A stretch of 64,000 nt of DNA, taken from contig NZ_JABX01000002.1 in assembly GCF_001469165.1 (NCBI RefSeq), positions 182,097-246,096 on the forward strand, read 5' to 3'. This DNA comes from Thiohalocapsa sp. ML1 (GTDB lineage Bacteria; Pseudomonadota; Gammaproteobacteria; Chromatiales; Chromatiaceae). Below are positions 24,700 through 33,395 of the stretch, piece after piece. The stretch's first letter is position 1, and each line of letters starts with the position of its first letter. Position numbers and translations under genes: made by a program. The notes under the pieces are model-generated. The model was not told the DNA's origin. It did no database searches and saw only the letters and a list, made by a program, of their open reading frames with translations.

Positions 24700-25314
24700 A
24701 TGCCAAAGAAAAAGCTCGACCTGAAGCAGTACCACAAGGAGCGCCTGGCCAAGCTCAACGCCAAGGCCCCCTTCGTGCTGCGCATCACCGAGTGGAAGGA
24801 CAAGCCCATCCCGGTCCTGGTGATCAAGGAACGGCAGTTCCGCGACGACGAAGGGGACGCGCGGGATGCGGAAGGCCAGCGACGCAAGGCCCGGCCGGTC
24901 CAGATCGAGCGCGGCAGCCTCTACGGCGAGCCCCAGCACCGCTGCCTACCCGTGCTGCGGCGCATCTTGGAGCCGGTCACAGACACTGCCGGCATCCCCT
25001 TGGAGCTTGATCGCTACATGACTGCCGAGGGCCTGCGCCTGCGCGCCAAACTGCCGCTGAACGAGGAGGCCGGCGCCAAGCTCGGCCTGATCTTCCGCCT
25101 CCAGGACCGACTCAAGGACTTGGAACGGGTAGAGCTGATCGCCTACCGGGTCGCCCAGTTCACCCGCGAAGAGGCCGCCTACTGGCTCTCCCGGACCTCC
25201 AGCTTCGGTCCCAGCGCCAACCGCTGGGCTCTCTCCGGGCTGCGCATCATGCTCGGGGGGCATCCGAAGGACCCGGATATCGGGACCATGCTGGAGATGT
25301 TCAGATCGAGATAA
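24700..25314 (+). CDS. Small partner protein of the DUF499/DUF1156 locus (DUF7680-like)
   Basis: 204 residues from ATG 24700. Key stretches: KAPFVLRITEWKDKPIPVLV, ERGSLYGEPQHRCLPVLRRI, LPLNEEAGAKLGLIFRLQDR, REEAAYWLSRTSSFGPSANR, WALSGLRIMLGG. No catalytic motif is evident. From memory I liken it to DUF7680-type proteins found with DUF499 ATPases and DUF1156 methyltransferases; this is not verified. It is on the same strand and codon style as those two genes, so it is probably the third member of the system. It has no visible Shine-Dalgarno sequence because microsatellites run up to the start. Confidence 0.65.
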   Translation: MPKKKLDLKQYHKERLAKLNAKAPFVLRITEWKDKPIPVLVIKERQFRDDEGDARDAEGQRRKARPVQIERGSLYGEPQHRCLPVLRRILEPVTDTAGIPLELDRYMTAEGLRLRAKLPLNEEAGAKLGLIFRLQDRLKDLERVELIAYRVAQFTREEAAYWLSRTSSFGPSANRWALSGLRIMLGGHPKDPDIGTMLEMFRSR

Positions 25315-25340
25315 GAGAAGAAGACGCCCCAGCGAGCCCG

Positions 25341-26243
25341 CTACGGCAATGGGGGCAGCTCGCCGCCGGGCGAGTCCCGGAGGCTGAGATAGTCCAGCGG
25401 AAACAGACGATGGGTGCACAGCAGGCTCATTGATGCCTCTTCTTCGTCCTGAACCCGATAGTCGACCACCGAAACCCCATCGGACTTCTCGTAGGCCGCT
25501 GCGATCTCACCGAACGCCTTCAGGAGCGCCTGGCGTTCCTCCTCTTCCAAGCCTTCTGCGACAAGCCCAACGAAGTCGATCTCGTAGACCTCGTCGTCAC
25601 CCACCTCGTCCCAGGAGTTGAGGCTCACGTAGAGTCCGAGAAGGTGGGTGCCCGTCTTCTTCAGACGGTCCTCCAGCTTTCCTTGTGCCTTGCGGGTGCG
25701 ATGGTTGAACGCGTCGGGAAAGGCCGTGCGCACGATCCGGTTGACGATCCAGCGTTGCAGAACCCGCACCGATGGCTCGGGCACGATGAGAGACAGGTCG
25801 GGATCGACACCCGCCAAAACATGTCTCGGCAGCAGCACCCGCCCGTTGGAGTGGATGCGGTACCAATGCTCCGTCCCATCCGAAGTGAAGGGAAGGTGCA
25901 GCTCCCGGGGATTCTTGCCCGCGGTCAGGTTTCCGTTTGGCAGGGCATCCGGAGCCAGCAGCTCGCACAGATAGGCCTCCGCGACCGGCTCGGATGCGTA
26001 GCAGTGATGCACCAGGTCGCAGCTTTGCGAGACCACCAGGAGCCGAGCATCTTTCGCCAGCTCCGGTGAGCCCGCCCCCAGCGACATCGCACGGAGCACC
26101 GACTGCACGTCCGGGGTGCTGACGAAGGACCATTGTCGCCAGCCTCGCTGCTTGATCGACGCCGGCTCTCCGCGCTCCTGCTCCTCGACGCTAAATGTCG
26201 CCTTGGGGCAAAGCAGCTTACGAATGCGATGCAGGAATGGCAT
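25341..26243 (-). CDS. Unknown protein, last gene of a three-gene defence-island operon
   Basis: 300 residues from ATG 26243, overlapping the upstream HTH gene by 26 bp. It is soluble, alpha/beta, with DARLLVVSQSCDLVHHCYAS near residues 65-85 and WIVNRIVRTAFPDAFNHRTR near 165-185; the SQSCDLxH phrase suggests a metal- or nucleotide-binding loop. I do not recognise the family. Its neighbours (HTH protein, TIGR04255 protein) and its location between parts of a methyltransferase-type system suggest an independent defence or toxin-antitoxin-like module. Confidence 0.55.
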   Translation of the reverse strand: MPFLHRIRKLLCPKATFSVEEQERGEPASIKQRGWRQWSFVSTPDVQSVLRAMSLGAGSPELAKDARLLVVSQSCDLVHHCYASEPVAEAYLCELLAPDALPNGNLTAGKNPRELHLPFTSDGTEHWYRIHSNGRVLLPRHVLAGVDPDLSLIVPEPSVRVLQRWIVNRIVRTAFPDAFNHRTRKAQGKLEDRLKKTGTHLLGLYVSLNSWDEVGDDEVYEIDFVGLVAEGLEEEERQALLKAFGEIAAAYEKSDGVSVVDYRVQDEEEASMSLLCTHRLFPLDYLSLRDSPGGELPPLP

Positions 26244-26976
26244 GCGTCAGCGCATTCTCGTACCGATCCTTTTCGCTCAGCGGTGCGAGCCTCGCCCTTC
26301 GCGCCTGGCGCTGGCCCTCCTCTTCCGCGGCCCTCTTCGCCAAAGCTTCCAGGTGCGACTGGATCAGGGAACGATCTCCGGGCTCCTCACCCAGCAGATC
26401 CAGCAAGGATCGTCCCTCGGCAGTCTTCGCGCGCAGCAGGCGCCCGAGGGGACGGTTGGTCAGCGACCGCCAATCCAGGCACACCCGCCGCAGCCCCAGC
26501 AAACGATCGTAATTTGCGTCGCTCACCTGCCCGCCACCGATCCAGTCATAGACCGCCTGGCGCGAGACCCCAGCGATAGAGGCGAGATCGGTGATGCTGA
26601 CGCCCAGGGTGGCCTTGATCTCCGCAATCAGATCGGCCCCCGCAAGCACATCCGCGGCTTCTGCCTTGGCCTGCGTGCCGATTCGCTCGAACAGCCCTTC
26701 CCAGGACTCGGCCGCAACCGCAGCCGTCCGATCTTCGCTGACCAGGCTGTCTAATGATCCGCCGGTACCAACCAGGGACTTGATCGCCATCGTTGGTGTC
26801 ATGCCGGCAGTCGTGGCCAGTGTTGCGAGCATCGTGGCGACGATCCAGCCCGGCGGAGTCGAGGGAGAAGGCACCGACGCACCGGCGCCGGTCGCGGAGT
26901 AGCCAACATCCTCCGAGCCCAAGGACCAAGACTGCCAGGGAGATGGGGCACCGCATATCGACACCATTGCGCTCAT
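26218..26976 (-). CDS. HTH-domain regulatory protein
   Basis: 252 residues from ATG 26976. Residues 1-100 are low-complexity with a hydrophobic patch (GWIVATMLATLATTAGM). Residues 120-145 carry a helix-turn-helix, TLGVSITDLASIAGVSRQAV then YDWIGG, of the CopG/antitoxin-Xre style. A helical Arg/Glu-rich tail (EALAKRAAEEEGQRQARRAR) follows. It overlaps the TIGR04255 gene by an ATGA and the next gene by 26 bp, so the three are translationally coupled. It probably controls the operon. Confidence 0.6.
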   Translation of the reverse strand: MSAMVSICGAPSPWQSWSLGSEDVGYSATGAGASVPSPSTPPGWIVATMLATLATTAGMTPTMAIKSLVGTGGSLDSLVSEDRTAAVAAESWEGLFERIGTQAKAEAADVLAGADLIAEIKATLGVSITDLASIAGVSRQAVYDWIGGGQVSDANYDRLLGLRRVCLDWRSLTNRPLGRLLRAKTAEGRSLLDLLGEEPGDRSLIQSHLEALAKRAAEEEGQRQARRARLAPLSEKDRYENALTHAIPASHS

Positions 26977-27737
26977 CGCCAGTCCTCCAGTGCGAAATCG
27001 GAGACGGTCTCGCGGAATGCCTCCGAGAGGATTCCATGGAGATCGTTGAACCGATCCATGGCCCCTTCAATCGAAAACGCCTCGGATTTCTCGACGAAGT
27101 GGTCGTAATCCAGGATCCCGACCGGCTTGTTCGCGTCGAAGGCCTGCGCGGAAACCAGGTCTTGCGGGACCAGGTTCGGTGGCAGCACCCCTTCGGGGTT
27201 CAAACCGATGCGCACGACCAACCGGCCACCGACATCGGTCTCCATGATCAGGTTGGTGAACGACCTCGGCCGGTGGGCACCGATGTGCTCCAGTCCGACC
27301 CCGCGCAACCCCTCCTTGAGATAGTCGGCGAGGGTATGGTCGGCGCCGGCCTGAAAGGCATCGACATAGCGCAGCCCCAGCCGCTCGCTCGCCGCGATGC
27401 CCACGACATCCTGCACGATCTCCAGGCCCTGCCGCAGATCCGCGAAGAACGCCTCGTGGGTGTCGTAGGCGGTCGTATGGAAGGCGACGGAGCCCGTCTG
27501 GACCAAGAAGCCCGTGCGGCGATCGATCCGATCGAAGGCCCACTGCCGCGTCACCCGGGCCTCCGTCCCGCCAGGCCCAAACTCGAGCTCCCGGACCTCG
27601 TTCGGCCGGTAGAGCGAGTAACCGGCCTTGCGCATGCGCTCCTGGATCTCGGGGACATAGTCGGCCATCTTGAGGACCGCCCCGATCCGCACCTGGGCCA
27701 CGACATATACGAGGGGGGATTTTGCGAGCTTCTCCAT
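26973..27737 (-). CDS. TIGR04255 family protein
   Basis: 254 residues from ATG 27737. The N-terminus MEKLAKSPLVYVVAQVRIGA is the hallmark of TIGR04255 (LxxxPLxxVxxQVRF), followed by QERMRKAGYSLYRPNEVREL, DRIDRRTGFLVQTGSVAFHT and LRYVDAF. Members are about 250 residues, scattered through mobile and defence regions, and have no known function. It is first in a three-gene minus operon that shares a 95-bp divergent promoter region with the DUF1156 methyltransferase gene. Confidence 0.8.
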   Translation of the reverse strand: MEKLAKSPLVYVVAQVRIGAVLKMADYVPEIQERMRKAGYSLYRPNEVRELEFGPGGTEARVTRQWAFDRIDRRTGFLVQTGSVAFHTTAYDTHEAFFADLRQGLEIVQDVVGIAASERLGLRYVDAFQAGADHTLADYLKEGLRGVGLEHIGAHRPRSFTNLIMETDVGGRLVVRIGLNPEGVLPPNLVPQDLVSAQAFDANKPVGILDYDHFVEKSEAFSIEGAMDRFNDLHGILSEAFRETVSDFALEDWR

Positions 27738-27832
27738 GGGTGTTTCTGTTGTACTATTTGGTCTGGTTGACACTCTACTTGACAAAGTATGGGCCAACCG
27801 GGACCGGAAGCAAACTTTTTCGAGGAGGCCAG
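27738..27832. promoter_or_regulatory. Divergent promoter region between TIGR04255 and DUF1156 genes
   Basis: 95 bp, AT-rich compared with its surroundings. It contains two TTGACA words 12 bp apart (around 27768 and 27780), the second inside the palindrome-like ACTTGACAAAGT, and TATGGG and TATTTGG elements that can act as -10 regions in either direction. A strong GAGGAGG ribosome-binding site precedes ATG 27833. The paired TTGACA words could be an operator for the HTH protein of the minus operon. Confidence 0.45.
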
Positions 27833-30800
27833 ATGGGCGACGGCGAGGATCTCAGACTGATCGAGGCGGGATTCCCCTGCCACCAGGTCGGCGCGGAAAC
27901 CCAACGGGAACAAAGCGTCGGACTTCAGCCGCCGGTGAACCGCTTGCATGTCTGGTGGGCAAGGCGACCGCTGACCCCGAGCCGGGCCGCCATCGTCGCC
28001 TCGCTCGATCCGGCTGGAACCGACCCGGACACCTTCATCCGCCAGCTCGGCATCGAGCGCGTCCAGGCGCTGGTGCACGGCGAGCCCTGGACCATCACCG
28101 ACAAGCTGTTGGATCGCATCGAGTCTCGAAATTGCGCTGAGGTCTTGCCGTTGGATGCGGTTGTTCTGCGTGCGCTGGATCGAGAGCAAGCCCGACGAGA
28201 CAACAACCGGGCGCTGATTGATGAGTTGAGAGGAAAAAGCGCTGACTTGGCGGCCGACCCCGTCCTGGAGCGGTGGAGTCGAGAGAACAAGCCCTTGCCC
28301 ATGCCGTGGCCCAACGAAGGCGATGCGCTTCCTGTTATTCGCGTTCCGGCCGATCCCGCCTGGGCAAACGAGCGCATTGCCTTCGAAGACGCAAACAAGA
28401 TCCGGACACCAGAGGACAAATATCTCTACCCACGCGCCTATTCCCACATTGTGCCCTGGAAACCGTCTGGGCTAACGGTCTTGAAGACGCAAACAAGATC
28501 CGGACACCAGAGGACAAATATCTCTACCCACGCGCCTATTCCCACATTGTGCCCTGGAAACCGTCTGGGCTAACGGTCTTGGACCCGACAGCAGGCGGTG
28601 GCTCGATTCCCTTCGAGGCGTTGCGCGTCGGCCACCGGGGGCTCGCGAACGAGCTGAATCCAGTTGCGGCCGTCATCCTCTACGCAACCCTCGACTACCC
28701 CGCTCGCTTCGGCGGCTCTCTGGAAGGACAAATCGCAGACTGGGGAAACAGGCTCCTAGCCGATATGCGCTCGGAAATTGCCCCCCTGTTTCCCGCGTCG
28801 AAGATTCCCGAGCCGCACTACACGAATGTTGCGAAGCTCAACCTCACGGACCCTGATGAGCGACGGCTTCTCAGCTACGAAGCGCTCGATGGCTTCCTCT
28901 ATGCCCGCCAAGTCACCTGCCCCCACTGCGGCGGCGACGCGCCGCTGCTGAACACCTGCTGGTTGTCGAAGGCGGCAAAGGATACCTGGGGCGTGCGCAT
29001 CGTCCCGGAGGGCGGCCAGGTCCGGTTCGAGACCTATCAGGTTAAGGGCGGCCGTGGTCCAAACGGCGAGGACCCTGACACGGCCACGGTCAACCGGGGC
29101 ACCGGACAGTGTGTCCACTGCAAGCAGGCCATCGACGGCGACGAGATCAAGCGGCAAGCCCGCGGCGAGTCGGCGCACGGCACCTGGAAAGACCGCCTCT
29201 ACGCGGTAGTCGCCGTCCGCTTCGAGCCGCAGTTGGACTCGCGTGGGCAGCCACTGCGCTACAGCTCCGGCGCCAGAAAGGGCGAGATCAAGACGACAAA
29301 GGTTCGCTATTTCCGCGCGCCGAACGAGCGCGATCTGGATGCACTCGCCGAGGCTGAACGACAGCTAGCCGAACGCTGGGATGCTTGGGATGCCGCGGGG
29401 CTGATCCCGACTGAGCGATTCCCTGAGGGAAATGACATGCGGCCGGCAATATACGGAATGCCCCGCTGGTGCGACTTGTTTACGCCCCGCCAGCTCCTGG
29501 GACACCTCACCCTTGTCGAACGTCTGAACCAGATCAAGCCCGAAATCATCGCGGAGCTTGGCGAGGCGAGAGGCCGGGCAGTCGTGACCTATCTCCAGTT
29601 CGTCATCGACAAGGGCGTCGATTACAACAGCCGTCAGACACGCTGGCACTTCAGCCGCGGCGCCGTGGTTGGGACCTTCGGGCGGCACGACTTTTCGCTC
29701 AAGTGGACCTTCGGCGAGATGATCTTCAGTGGACCCGATTCCGGTGCCGCTTGGGGATTGTCCCAGATCGTCGATGCTTACAAGGGTCTCGCTGAGCTGA
29801 CCGAGCCCGCTTTCGACACAACCGGTGGCGAGCCACCGGTGACGATCATAAACGGCACGGCGAGCCATCTACCTGATGTCGATGACGCATCCGTCGACCT
29901 GGTCTGCATGGACCCGCCCTACTACAACAACGTCCAGTACGCAGAGCTATCCGACTATTTCTACGTCTGGCAACGCCGCACCCTGCGCGACCTGTACCCA
30001 GGTCTCTTCGGCCGCAGGCTGACGGACAAGAAATCGGAGGCCGTCGCCAATCCGGCTCGCGATGGCAATGCAGCCGCGGCCAAGAACGAGTACGAGCGGC
30101 GGATGGGCGAGATCTTTCGGGAATGCCGCCGAGTGCTCAAGGCCAGCGGCATCTTTACGCTGATGTTCACGCACAAGACTCAGGACGCCTGGGAGACCCT
30201 GACGCGATCGCTGATCGAATCCGGTTGGGTCATCACCGCCAGCTTCCCGGTGGAGTCCGAGGGCGAGAACTCGATGCACCAGCGGGACATGGCCGCCGCG
30301 GCCAGCTCGATCTACCTCGCCTGCCGCAAGCGCAACACCGATGCTTCAGGCCCGGCCGTCTGGAAAGGCTTCGGCGGCCAGGGCGTCCGCTATGACATCG
30401 AGCGCGCCGTGCAGTCCGGTCTCGATGACTTCGCACCGCTCAAGCTGAACCCGGTCGATGAGATGGTCGCCAGCTACGGCAAGGCGCTCCAGGTACTCTC
30501 CAGTCACTGGCCGGTGCAGGACGGCGACGAGGTCGTCAGCCCCATGCGGGCGATGAACGAGGCCAGCCGTGTCGTGGCCCAGAGCCGGGTCAGCCGCATC
30601 ACCAAGGGCAAGGTCCAGGTCGGGGATCTCGACAGCGAGACCGCCATGGCCCTGACCATCTTCGGCATCTGGGAGTGCGGGGAGGTAGCCTACGACGACA
30701 TCCTGCTGCTGTCGAAATCGCTCGGCATCGCCCTGGTCAACAAGACCAGCACCTCGGGCACCACGGGCTACAAGGTCGCCGACCGCGAGATCGGCGTGAA

Positions 30801-31137
30801 CACCGAGACTGCGGGGACGGGCCGCGGATCGAAGGCCGATCTGGTCCACGCCCCCCTGGTCCGCAAGGGCGGGAAGCTGCGCCTGGCGCTGCCGGAAGAA
30901 CGGCAACCGGCCCGGCTCGCCAACCCGCAGACCGACTGGGACCGCCTCCACGGCCTGATCATGGCCTACCGCGAGGGCGACACCCCGGTGGCCCGGGCCT
31001 ATCTGCAAGGGCATGCCACCGAGCACTCGGACCGGATCATCGACCTCCTGGAGGTCTGGGCCGCGGCGGCCCGGCACCCGGACCGCCAACGCGAGGCCCG
31101 CACCATGCTCTACGGTCTGGGCAAACAGCTCGGCTGA
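27833..31137 (+). pseudogene. DUF1156 DNA methyltransferase, disrupted by tandem duplication
   Basis: ATG 27833 follows GAGGAGG. The N-terminus has the DUF1156 motif NRLHVWWARRPLTPSRAAIV. A perfect 98-bp tandem duplication (28385-28580) shifts the frame; without it the gene reads ...WKPSGLTVLDPTAGGGSIPF... for 1,068 residues. DPTAGGGSIPFEA is the SAM-binding motif I, and VCMDPPYYNNVQYAELSDY is the catalytic DPPY motif IV of adenine-N6/cytosine-N4 methyltransferases; CxxC pairs (CPHCGG, CVHCKQ) suggest an inserted zinc ribbon. Family proteins modify self DNA in defence loci with DUF499 ATPases. As sequenced, translation stops at 28573. Confidence 0.88.
28385..28580 (+). repeat. Perfect 98-bp tandem duplication inside the methyltransferase gene
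   Basis: Copy 1 is 28385-28482 and copy 2 is 28483-28580; I see no mismatch. 98 is not divisible by three, so the extra copy changes frame. It ends directly before the codons for DPTAGGG. Homologous recombination or slippage between the copies would restore the reading frame exactly. Confidence 0.95.
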
Positions 31138-31146
31138 GGAAAATTT

Positions 31147-31238
31147 TCACCACAGAGAGCACAGAGGACACAGAGAAATGCTCCTTGATTTTGTTTTCTC
31201 CCATTCGTCTCTGTGCTCTCTGTGTCCTCTGTGGTGAT
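31147..31238. repeat. CACCACAGAG inverted-repeat element 3
   Basis: TTCACCACAGAGAGCACAGAG... (31147-31176) and its complement (31210-31238) form a stem of nearly 30 bp with a 33-bp loop. It lies between the methyltransferase stop and the next start codon and is the most compact form of the element. Confidence 0.8.
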
Positions 31239-32907
31239 GAACATGGAAGACCTACCGGGCTTGCTGGACGCGCTGATTCAGTCCTGGGAGAACGAGGTCC
31301 TGGAATTCAAGCGTGCAGGAGACGGCTACAGCACCAACGATATTGGAAAGTACTTCTCGGCGCTCGCGAACGAGGCCAACCTGCGCAACCGGGAGCGCGC
31401 CTGGTTGGTTTTCGGCGTCGACAACCGCAGTCGCGAAGTGGTCGGAACCGACTACCGCCCGGAGCCCGAGCGTCTGCAAGGGCTCAAGATGCAGCTCTCC
31501 GAGGGCGCGGACCCGAGCGTCACCCTGCGGGATATTCATGAGCTTCGTCATGAACGCGGTCGAGTGCTGCTCTTCGAGATTCCTGCCGCGCCGCTCGGTA
31601 TGCCAATTGCCTGGAAGGGTCACTACTACGCGCGATCCGGCGAGAGTCTGACGCATCTCGGGCTGGATAAGCTCGACGAAATCCGCAGCCAGGTTGGCGC
31701 GGGTGACTGGTCCGCGCAGCTGGTTGCCGACGCAACGGCGGACCACTTGGATGCCTCCGCGTTATCGCGCGCCAGAGACTCCTTCGCCAAGAAACACGCC
31801 AATCGCTTCGACGCCGACGAGGTCATGCGTTGGCCTTTGGAGACGTTTCTGGATCGGGCGAAGCTGACCCGAGACGGTCAGATAACGCGGACCACCTTAC
31901 TCTTGCTGGGCAAGCCGGAATCTGCCCACTTGCTGTCTCCCCATCCCGCCCAGATGACGTGGAAACTCGAAGGCCCGGAACGGGCGTATGAGCATTTCGG
32001 GTTGCCGTTCTTGCTGAACAGCAGCGCCCTCTACCAGAAAATCCGCAACATTCAGATTCGAATTCTGCCGGAGAATGAGCTGCTTGCGACGGAATTGGCC
32101 AAGTATGACCAGAAGATCGTGCTTGAGGCACTACACAACTGCATTGCCCATCAGGATTACGGTCGCTGTGGGCGCATTGTGGTCACCGAGTATCCGGATC
32201 GGATCGTGCTGGAGAACGAAGGGAGCTTCTTCGAAGGGCGTCCGGAAGACTATCTGACCGGTACCAAGACCCCGCGGCGCTATCGCAACCCCTTCCTGGC
32301 CCAGGCGATGGCCGAGCTCAACATGATCGACACTATGGGCTACGGCATCTACGCCATGCACCTCGCCCAGGCGAGACGGTACTTTCCAATGCCGGACTAC
32401 GACCTGAGCGAGCCGCAGGCAGTGAAGATGACGATCCACGGGCGTATCGTCGACCCGGCCTACAGCCGACTACTGCTGCAGAAGACCGATCTGTCGCTGG
32501 TCGAGATCCTCGCCCTGGATCGGGTGCAGAAAAAGCTGCCCCTGGACGACGTGATGGTCAAGCAACTGCGCCGTGCTGGTCTGATCGAGGGCAGGAGACC
32601 CAACCTGCACGTCTCCGCATTCGTCGCGAAAGCGACCGCGACCCAGGCGGACTACATCCGCACCCGAGGGCAGGACGATGACTTCTACAAGAAACTGATT
32701 CTCGACTTCCTGGCCAAGTTCGGCAGCGCCAGCCGCAAGGATGTGGACCAACTCTTGTGGGGAAAGCTCAGCGACGCCTTGGACGAGGATCAAAAGCGCA
32801 ACAAGATCAGCAATCTGCTCAACAACCTGAGCAGGGGCGGTGAGATCTGGAATGCCGGATCACGTAAAGCGCCGACGTGGAGGATTGCAGAAAAGGATGC
32901 AGAATAA
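31237..32907 (+). CDS. AlbA_2 (Schlafen-type) / RecG-like ATP-binding protein
   Basis: 556 residues from ATG 31237. The N-terminal AlbA_2 domain has ENEVLEFKRAGDGYSTNDIG, KYFSALANEANLRNRERAWL and VFGVDN, then KGHYYARSGESLTHLGLDKL. Residues about 300-400 resemble the HATPase_c_4 region of RecG-like proteins: LEALHNCIAHQDYGRCGRIV, TEYPDRIVLENEGSFFEGRP, GYGIYAMHLAQAR. A winged-helix tail ends the protein. Such proteins are frequent in defence islands and some act as tRNA/RNA nucleases or regulators. The start lies within the right arm of the inverted repeat, so ribosome binding is unusual. The gene is intact. Confidence 0.8.
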   Translation: MNMEDLPGLLDALIQSWENEVLEFKRAGDGYSTNDIGKYFSALANEANLRNRERAWLVFGVDNRSREVVGTDYRPEPERLQGLKMQLSEGADPSVTLRDIHELRHERGRVLLFEIPAAPLGMPIAWKGHYYARSGESLTHLGLDKLDEIRSQVGAGDWSAQLVADATADHLDASALSRARDSFAKKHANRFDADEVMRWPLETFLDRAKLTRDGQITRTTLLLLGKPESAHLLSPHPAQMTWKLEGPERAYEHFGLPFLLNSSALYQKIRNIQIRILPENELLATELAKYDQKIVLEALHNCIAHQDYGRCGRIVVTEYPDRIVLENEGSFFEGRPEDYLTGTKTPRRYRNPFLAQAMAELNMIDTMGYGIYAMHLAQARRYFPMPDYDLSEPQAVKMTIHGRIVDPAYSRLLLQKTDLSLVEILALDRVQKKLPLDDVMVKQLRRAGLIEGRRPNLHVSAFVAKATATQADYIRTRGQDDDFYKKLILDFLAKFGSASRKDVDQLLWGKLSDALDEDQKRNKISNLLNNLSRGGEIWNAGSRKAPTWRIAEKDAE

Positions 32908-33026
32908 ATTCGCCACCATGCAGAATAAATGCAGGATAATGGCGTGTAACATGCCGATTTACCTATACTTTTCTTCCTTCCTTGGTTTGGCTGTTTCCTG
33001 TCGTTCCCGGTGAGACATCGCGCAAG

Positions 33027-33395
33027 ATGGAAGCGAGAATCCCAACAGCCGCCGCCATCGATCAAGCCACAGTCGAGGCCGTTCGCCTGTTTGCCGAGCG
33101 GATCACGGCCAAGTCCGACGTGCTGGACATGATGCTGTTCGGCAGTCGCGCCCGCGGCGATCACGCCCGCGACAGCGACGCCGATGTCGCCGTGCTGCTG
33201 CGCGGAGATCACCAGCGCCTGCTGCCCACCAAGCTCGCGATGGCCGACGAGGCCTTCGACGTCCTGCTGGAGACCGGTATTCGCATCCAGCCCCTGCCCA
33301 TCTGGGAATACGAGTGGGCCGACCCGGACCACTACATCAATCCCCGCCTGCCGAAGAACATCGCCCGCGAGGGCCTGCGTGCAACGACAGACTAG
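33027..33395 (+). CDS. MNT-type nucleotidyltransferase (antitoxin-like), no HEPN partner seen
   Basis: 122 residues from ATG 33027. LDMMLFGSRARGDHARDSDA (GSRARGD plus DSD) is the catalytic loop of minimal nucleotidyltransferases. In MNT/HEPN pairs the MNT enzyme AMPylates and silences the HEPN RNase. The usual HEPN gene is absent: 33396 onward is an unrelated convergent gene overlapping the last bases. Hence an orphan or remnant antitoxin closing the defence island. Confidence 0.8.
   Translation: MEARIPTAAAIDQATVEAVRLFAERITAKSDVLDMMLFGSRARGDHARDSDADVAVLLRGDHQRLLPTKLAMADEAFDVLLETGIRIQPLPIWEYEWADPDHYINPRLPKNIAREGLRATTD

Noticed and set aside
24700..25314. Assignment of the small defence gene as DUF3780
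   Set aside because: Its opening (FVLRITEWKDKPIPVLV) does not resemble what I recall of DUF3780; a DUF7680-like label was preferred, with caution.
28273..28482. Alternative N-terminus for the methyltransferase from an ATG at 28273
   Set aside because: It is the wrong frame of the first duplicated copy; the DUF1156 motif lies upstream in the frame from 27833.
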